From contig VGRA01000089.1 in assembly GCA_016875515.1 (NCBI GenBank), forward strand, positions 1-8,266: a stretch of DNA of 8,266 nucleotides. The letters are read 5' to 3'. Shown here one piece after another: positions 5,847-8,266 of the stretch; the first letter of the stretch is position 1; the number at the start of each line of letters is the position of its first letter. The notes beneath the pieces were generated by a model. That model was not told where the DNA came from and made no database searches. It saw nothing but the letters and a program-made list of their open reading frames with translations. Origin of the DNA: Deltaproteobacteria bacterium (GTDB taxonomy: Bacteria > Myxococcota > Myxococcia > Myxococcales > Myxococcaceae). The translations under genes and the position numbers were made by a program.

Positions 5847-8087
5847 ATGAAGATCGTCAGCCTCGGTGGGGGGCCCGCGGGCCTGTACTTCAGCCTCCTG
5901 ATGAAGAAGGCGTTCCCGGCCTCCGACATCACCGTGTACGAGCGCAACCGCCCGGACGACACCTTCGGCTGGGGCGTGGTCTTCTCCCGGGAGACGCTGT
6001 CCCACTTCGAGTCCGCGGACCCGGAGAGCTACCGCCGCATCACCGGCAAGTTCGCGTACTGGGACGACATCGAGACCTGGTACCGCGGCGCCCGCACCGT
6101 CTCCACCGGCCACGGCTTCTGTGGCCTGGCCCGCCGGGAGCTGTTGCTCATCCTGCAGGAGCGCTGCCGGGAGCTGGGCGTCCAGCTCCACTTCCAGCAC
6201 GAGGTGAAGTCGCTGTCGGACCTCCCGCCCGCGGACCTGGTGCTCGCCGCGGACGGCGTCCACAGCCCCACCCGCGCGGCGCTGTCGGACGTGGTGAAGC
6301 CCTCGCTGGACACCCGCCCCAACCGCTTCTGCTGGCTGGGCACCACCCGCCCGCTGCGCGCCTTCACCTTCGTCTTCAAGGAGACGCCGCACGGCCTCTT
6401 CCGCGTCCACGCCTACCCGTTCGACGACCGCACCTCCACGTGGATCGTCGAGTGCACGGAGGACACCTGGCGCTCGGCCGGGCTGGACCGCCTGGACGAG
6501 GCGGGCACCGTGGCCTTCTGCGAAGCGCTGTTCGCCGAGGAACTGGAGGGCCACCCGCTGCTCGCCAACCGCTCCACCTGGCGCACCTTCCCCACCGTGC
6601 GCTGCGCCCAGTGGTCCAGCGGCAACGTGGTCCTGATGGGGGACGCCGTCCACACGGCCCACTTCTCCATTGGCAGCGGCACCAAGCTCGCCATGGAGGA
6701 CGCCGTGGCGCTGGTGGAGGCCTTCCGGGCGCACGGCACCTCTGACGTCCCGGCGGTGCTGGCCGCGTACCAGAAGGCGCGGCAGCTGGACGTGCTGAAG
6801 ATCCAGCGCGCCGCCCAGACGTCGCTCGAGTGGTTCGAGCACACCGAGCGCTACGCCGGGCAGCACCCGCTGCAGTTCACCTTCAACCTGATGACGCGCA
6901 GCAAGCGCATCACCTGGGAGAACCTGAGGCTGCGCGACGCGGCCTTCGTGGACCAGGTGGACCGCTGGTTCGCCACCCAGGCCGGCACGAAGCTCAACTC
7001 GGACGGCAGCGCCCCGCCGCCGCTGTTCGCCCCCTTCACCGTGCGCTCGGTGACGCTGCCCAACCGCGTCGTCGTCTCCCCCATGTGCCAGTACGCGGCG
7101 AAGGACGGGGTGGTGGGGGACTGGCACCTCGTCCACTACGGCAGCCGCGCCGTGGGCGGGGCGGGGTTGGTCCTCACCGAGATGACGGACGTCTCCCCGG
7201 AGGGGCGCATCACCCCGGGCTGCGCCGGCATCTGGAGCGACGCGCAGGAGGCGGCCTGGAAGCGGGTGGTGGACTTCGTCCATTCCCAGAGCGACGCCAA
7301 GGTGGGGCTGCAGCTGGCGCACGCCGGGCGCAAGGGCAGCTGCAGCCCGCCGTCCGAAGGCGACAAGCCGCTGTCCGAAGGCGGCTGGGAGTGCGTGGGG
7401 CCCTCTGCCATTGCGTACAAGCCGGACTGGCACGTCCCGAAGGAGATGGACGAGGCGGACATGGCCCGGGTGGTGGAGGCCTTCGCCGCCGGGGCACGCC
7501 GGGCGGACCGCGCGGGGTTCGACGTGCTGGAGCTGCACGCGGCCCACGGCTACCTGCTCTCCAGCTTCCTCTCCCCCCTCTCCAACCGCCGCGCGGACGG
7601 CTACGGCGGCAGCCTGGAGAACCGGCTGCGCTTCCCGCTGCGCGTGCTGGACGCGGTGCGCGCCGCCTGGCCCGCCCACAAGCCGCTCTTCGTCCGCATC
7701 TCCGCCAGCGACTGGCTGGGGGACGAGGGGCTCACCACGGCGGACGCGGTGGCCATCTCCCGGGCCATGAAGGCCCACGGCGCGGACGTGATGGACGTCT
7801 CCACCGGCGGCAACGTCCCGGAGAGCCGGCCGGAGACGGGGCGCATGTACCAGGTGCCCTTCGCCGAGGCGGTCCGCTACGGGGCCGGCATGCCGGTCAT
7901 GGCGGTGGGCGCCCTCCAGGGGGCGGACCACGCCAACACCGTGCTGGCCGCCGGCCGGGCGGACCTCTGCGCCCTGGCGCGCGCCTTCCTGTCGGATCCC
8001 TACCTCGTCCACCAGCACGCGCAGGCCCACGGCGTGGACAGCGTGCCGTGGCCCCGCGAGTACCTCGCCGTGAAACCCCGCCGTTGA
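5847..8087 (+). CDS. Bifunctional aromatic-CoA hydroxylase/ene-reductase (salicylyl-CoA 5-hydroxylase or 2-aminobenzoyl-CoA monooxygenase/reductase type)
   Basis: A 746-residue cytoplasmic flavoprotein made of two enzymes. Residues 1 to about 380 are a class A FAD monooxygenase: Rossmann GGGPAG at 7-12, and the second FAD motif around Gly265-Asp266 ([12 protein letters not shown]) followed by a Gly-Ser-Gly-Thr-Lys segment. Residues about 393-746 are an Old Yellow Enzyme-type FMN reductase: L-F-A-P-F...[26 protein letters not shown] (489-497), and H564/H567 in E-L-H-A-A-H-G-Y-L followed by S-N-R-R-A-D-x-Y-G-G-S-x-x-N-R. Two family roles share this layout: hydroxylation of salicylyl-CoA toward gentisate, or hydroxylation and ring reduction of 2-aminobenzoyl-CoA in anthranilate breakdown. 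Sequence reading cannot decide between them. All motifs are intact and the length is normal. The frame stays open far upstream, but the ATG at 5847 fits the family N-terminus. No ligase or ring-cleavage partner is in the window. Confidence 0.9.
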   Translation: MKIVSLGGGPAGLYFSLLMKKAFPASDITVYERNRPDDTFGWGVVFSRETLSHFESADPESYRRITGKFAYWDDIETWYRGARTVSTGHGFCGLARRELLLILQERCRELGVQLHFQHEVKSLSDLPPADLVLAADGVHSPTRAALSDVVKPSLDTRPNRFCWLGTTRPLRAFTFVFKETPHGLFRVHAYPFDDRTSTWIVECTEDTWRSAGLDRLDEAGTVAFCEALFAEELEGHPLLANRSTWRTFPTVRCAQWSSGNVVLMGDAVHTAHFSIGSGTKLAMEDAVALVEAFRAHGTSDVPAVLAAYQKARQLDVLKIQRAAQTSLEWFEHTERYAGQHPLQFTFNLMTRSKRITWENLRLRDAAFVDQVDRWFATQAGTKLNSDGSAPPPLFAPFTVRSVTLPNRVVVSPMCQYAAKDGVVGDWHLVHYGSRAVGGAGLVLTEMTDVSPEGRITPGCAGIWSDAQEAAWKRVVDFVHSQSDAKVGLQLAHAGRKGSCSPPSEGDKPLSEGGWECVGPSAIAYKPDWHVPKEMDEADMARVVEAFAAGARRADRAGFDVLELHAAHGYLLSSFLSPLSNRRADGYGGSLENRLRFPLRVLDAVRAAWPAHKPLFVRISASDWLGDEGLTTADAVAISRAMKAHGADVMDVSTGGNVPESRPETGRMYQVPFAEAVRYGAGMPVMAVGALQGADHANTVLAAGRADLCALARAFLSDPYLVHQHAQAHGVDSVPWPREYLAVKPRR

Positions 8088-8103
8088 CACACCCCGTGTC
8101 CCC

Positions 8104-8266
8104 ATGCCCCTGAACAGCCGCGCCCTTCCCCTCGCCGCCGCCCTCTCGCTCGCCGCCTGCGCCCCGAAGACCGTGCCCATGCCCGACACCTCCGCCCCCC
8201 GCCCCATGCCCCGGCCCCAGGGGGCCCTGCCGTTGACCGGCTCCGTCGCCTCCTTCGAGAAGGGCT
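8104..8266 (+). CDS. Predicted lipoprotein, N-terminal fragment (cut by window edge)
   Basis: The ATG at 8104-8106 opens a frame that runs off the window after 54 codons. The first 19 residues look like a lipoprotein signal peptide: Arg6, an Ala/Leu-rich core, and a lipobox L-A-A-C with the lipidated Cys at 19. A Pro/Met-rich low-complexity linker follows (about 20-40), then G-S-V-A-S-F-E-K-G. Residue 20 after the Cys is Ala, not Asp, so the mature protein is likely sent to the outer membrane by the usual sorting rule, although myxobacterial sorting is less certain. The start is 16 bp past the hydroxylase stop, so the two are probably transcribed together. No clear Shine-Dalgarno is visible. 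The visible part does not reveal a function. Confidence 0.65.
   Translation, partial: MPLNSRALPLAAALSLAACAPKTVPMPDTSAPRPMPRPQGALPLTGSVASFEKG

Noticed and set aside
5781..8207. Minus-strand open frame that would extend the ATPase upstream to over 1000 residues
   Set aside because: It is the antisense shadow of the hydroxylase, a common effect of high GC; the ABC domain begins at the ATG of 5778-5780.

Overview
The base composition is very high in G and C, and every convincing gene has third codon positions that are almost always G or C. Together with a Ser/Thr protein kinase of the multidomain bacterial type, a DevABC/MacAB-like exporter operon and a fused aromatic-CoA hydroxylase/ene-reductase, this suggests a myxobacterium, probably Myxococcaceae (Myxococcus, Corallococcus or Pyxidicoccus-like). 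The assignment comes from style and protein families, not from a database match.

Layout. Positions 1-5780 read leftwards and 5847-8266 read rightwards, from a 66-bp divergent spacer. On the minus strand, from right to left: an ABC ATPase (5130-5780), a two-part FtsX-type permease (2806-5120), a roughly 560-bp stretch without a convincing gene (2245-2805), the remnant of a periplasmic adaptor (1653 to about 2244), a Ser/Thr kinase-like protein (212-1537) and the first 23 codons of a ChrA-like chromate transporter (1-69, cut by the window edge). On the plus strand: a bifunctional flavoprotein monooxygenase/Old Yellow Enzyme fusion (5847-8087), then 16 bp later the start of a predicted lipoprotein (8104 onward, cut by the window edge).

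How the genes fit together. ATPase, permease and adaptor form the standard order of a tripartite ABC exporter that moves a substrate from the inner membrane or periplasm outwards. Each of the three carries independent damage. The ATPase has lost about 18-20 codons in frame, including the D-loop. The permease needs two single-base corrections to read through. The adaptor has lost its N-terminal half and an internal block of its C-terminal half. The best reading is a decaying exporter operon. Sequencing error could explain the single-base changes but not the clean in-frame losses.

The kinase-like protein keeps the Gly-rich loop, the ATP-binding Lys, the alphaC Glu and DFG, but has HRE in place of HRD. 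It also carries a C-terminal domain with a conserved 'DNTVFGSA' core that I do not associate with the usual bacterial kinase sensor domains. The hydroxylase/reductase fusion looks intact and acts on an aromatic CoA thioester, either salicylyl-CoA (gentisate route) or 2-aminobenzoyl-CoA (anthranilate route). I did not find a CRISPR array, tRNA, rRNA or insertion sequence. No clearly new system is visible. The most notable signals are the multiply damaged exporter and the kinase with the altered catalytic loop.
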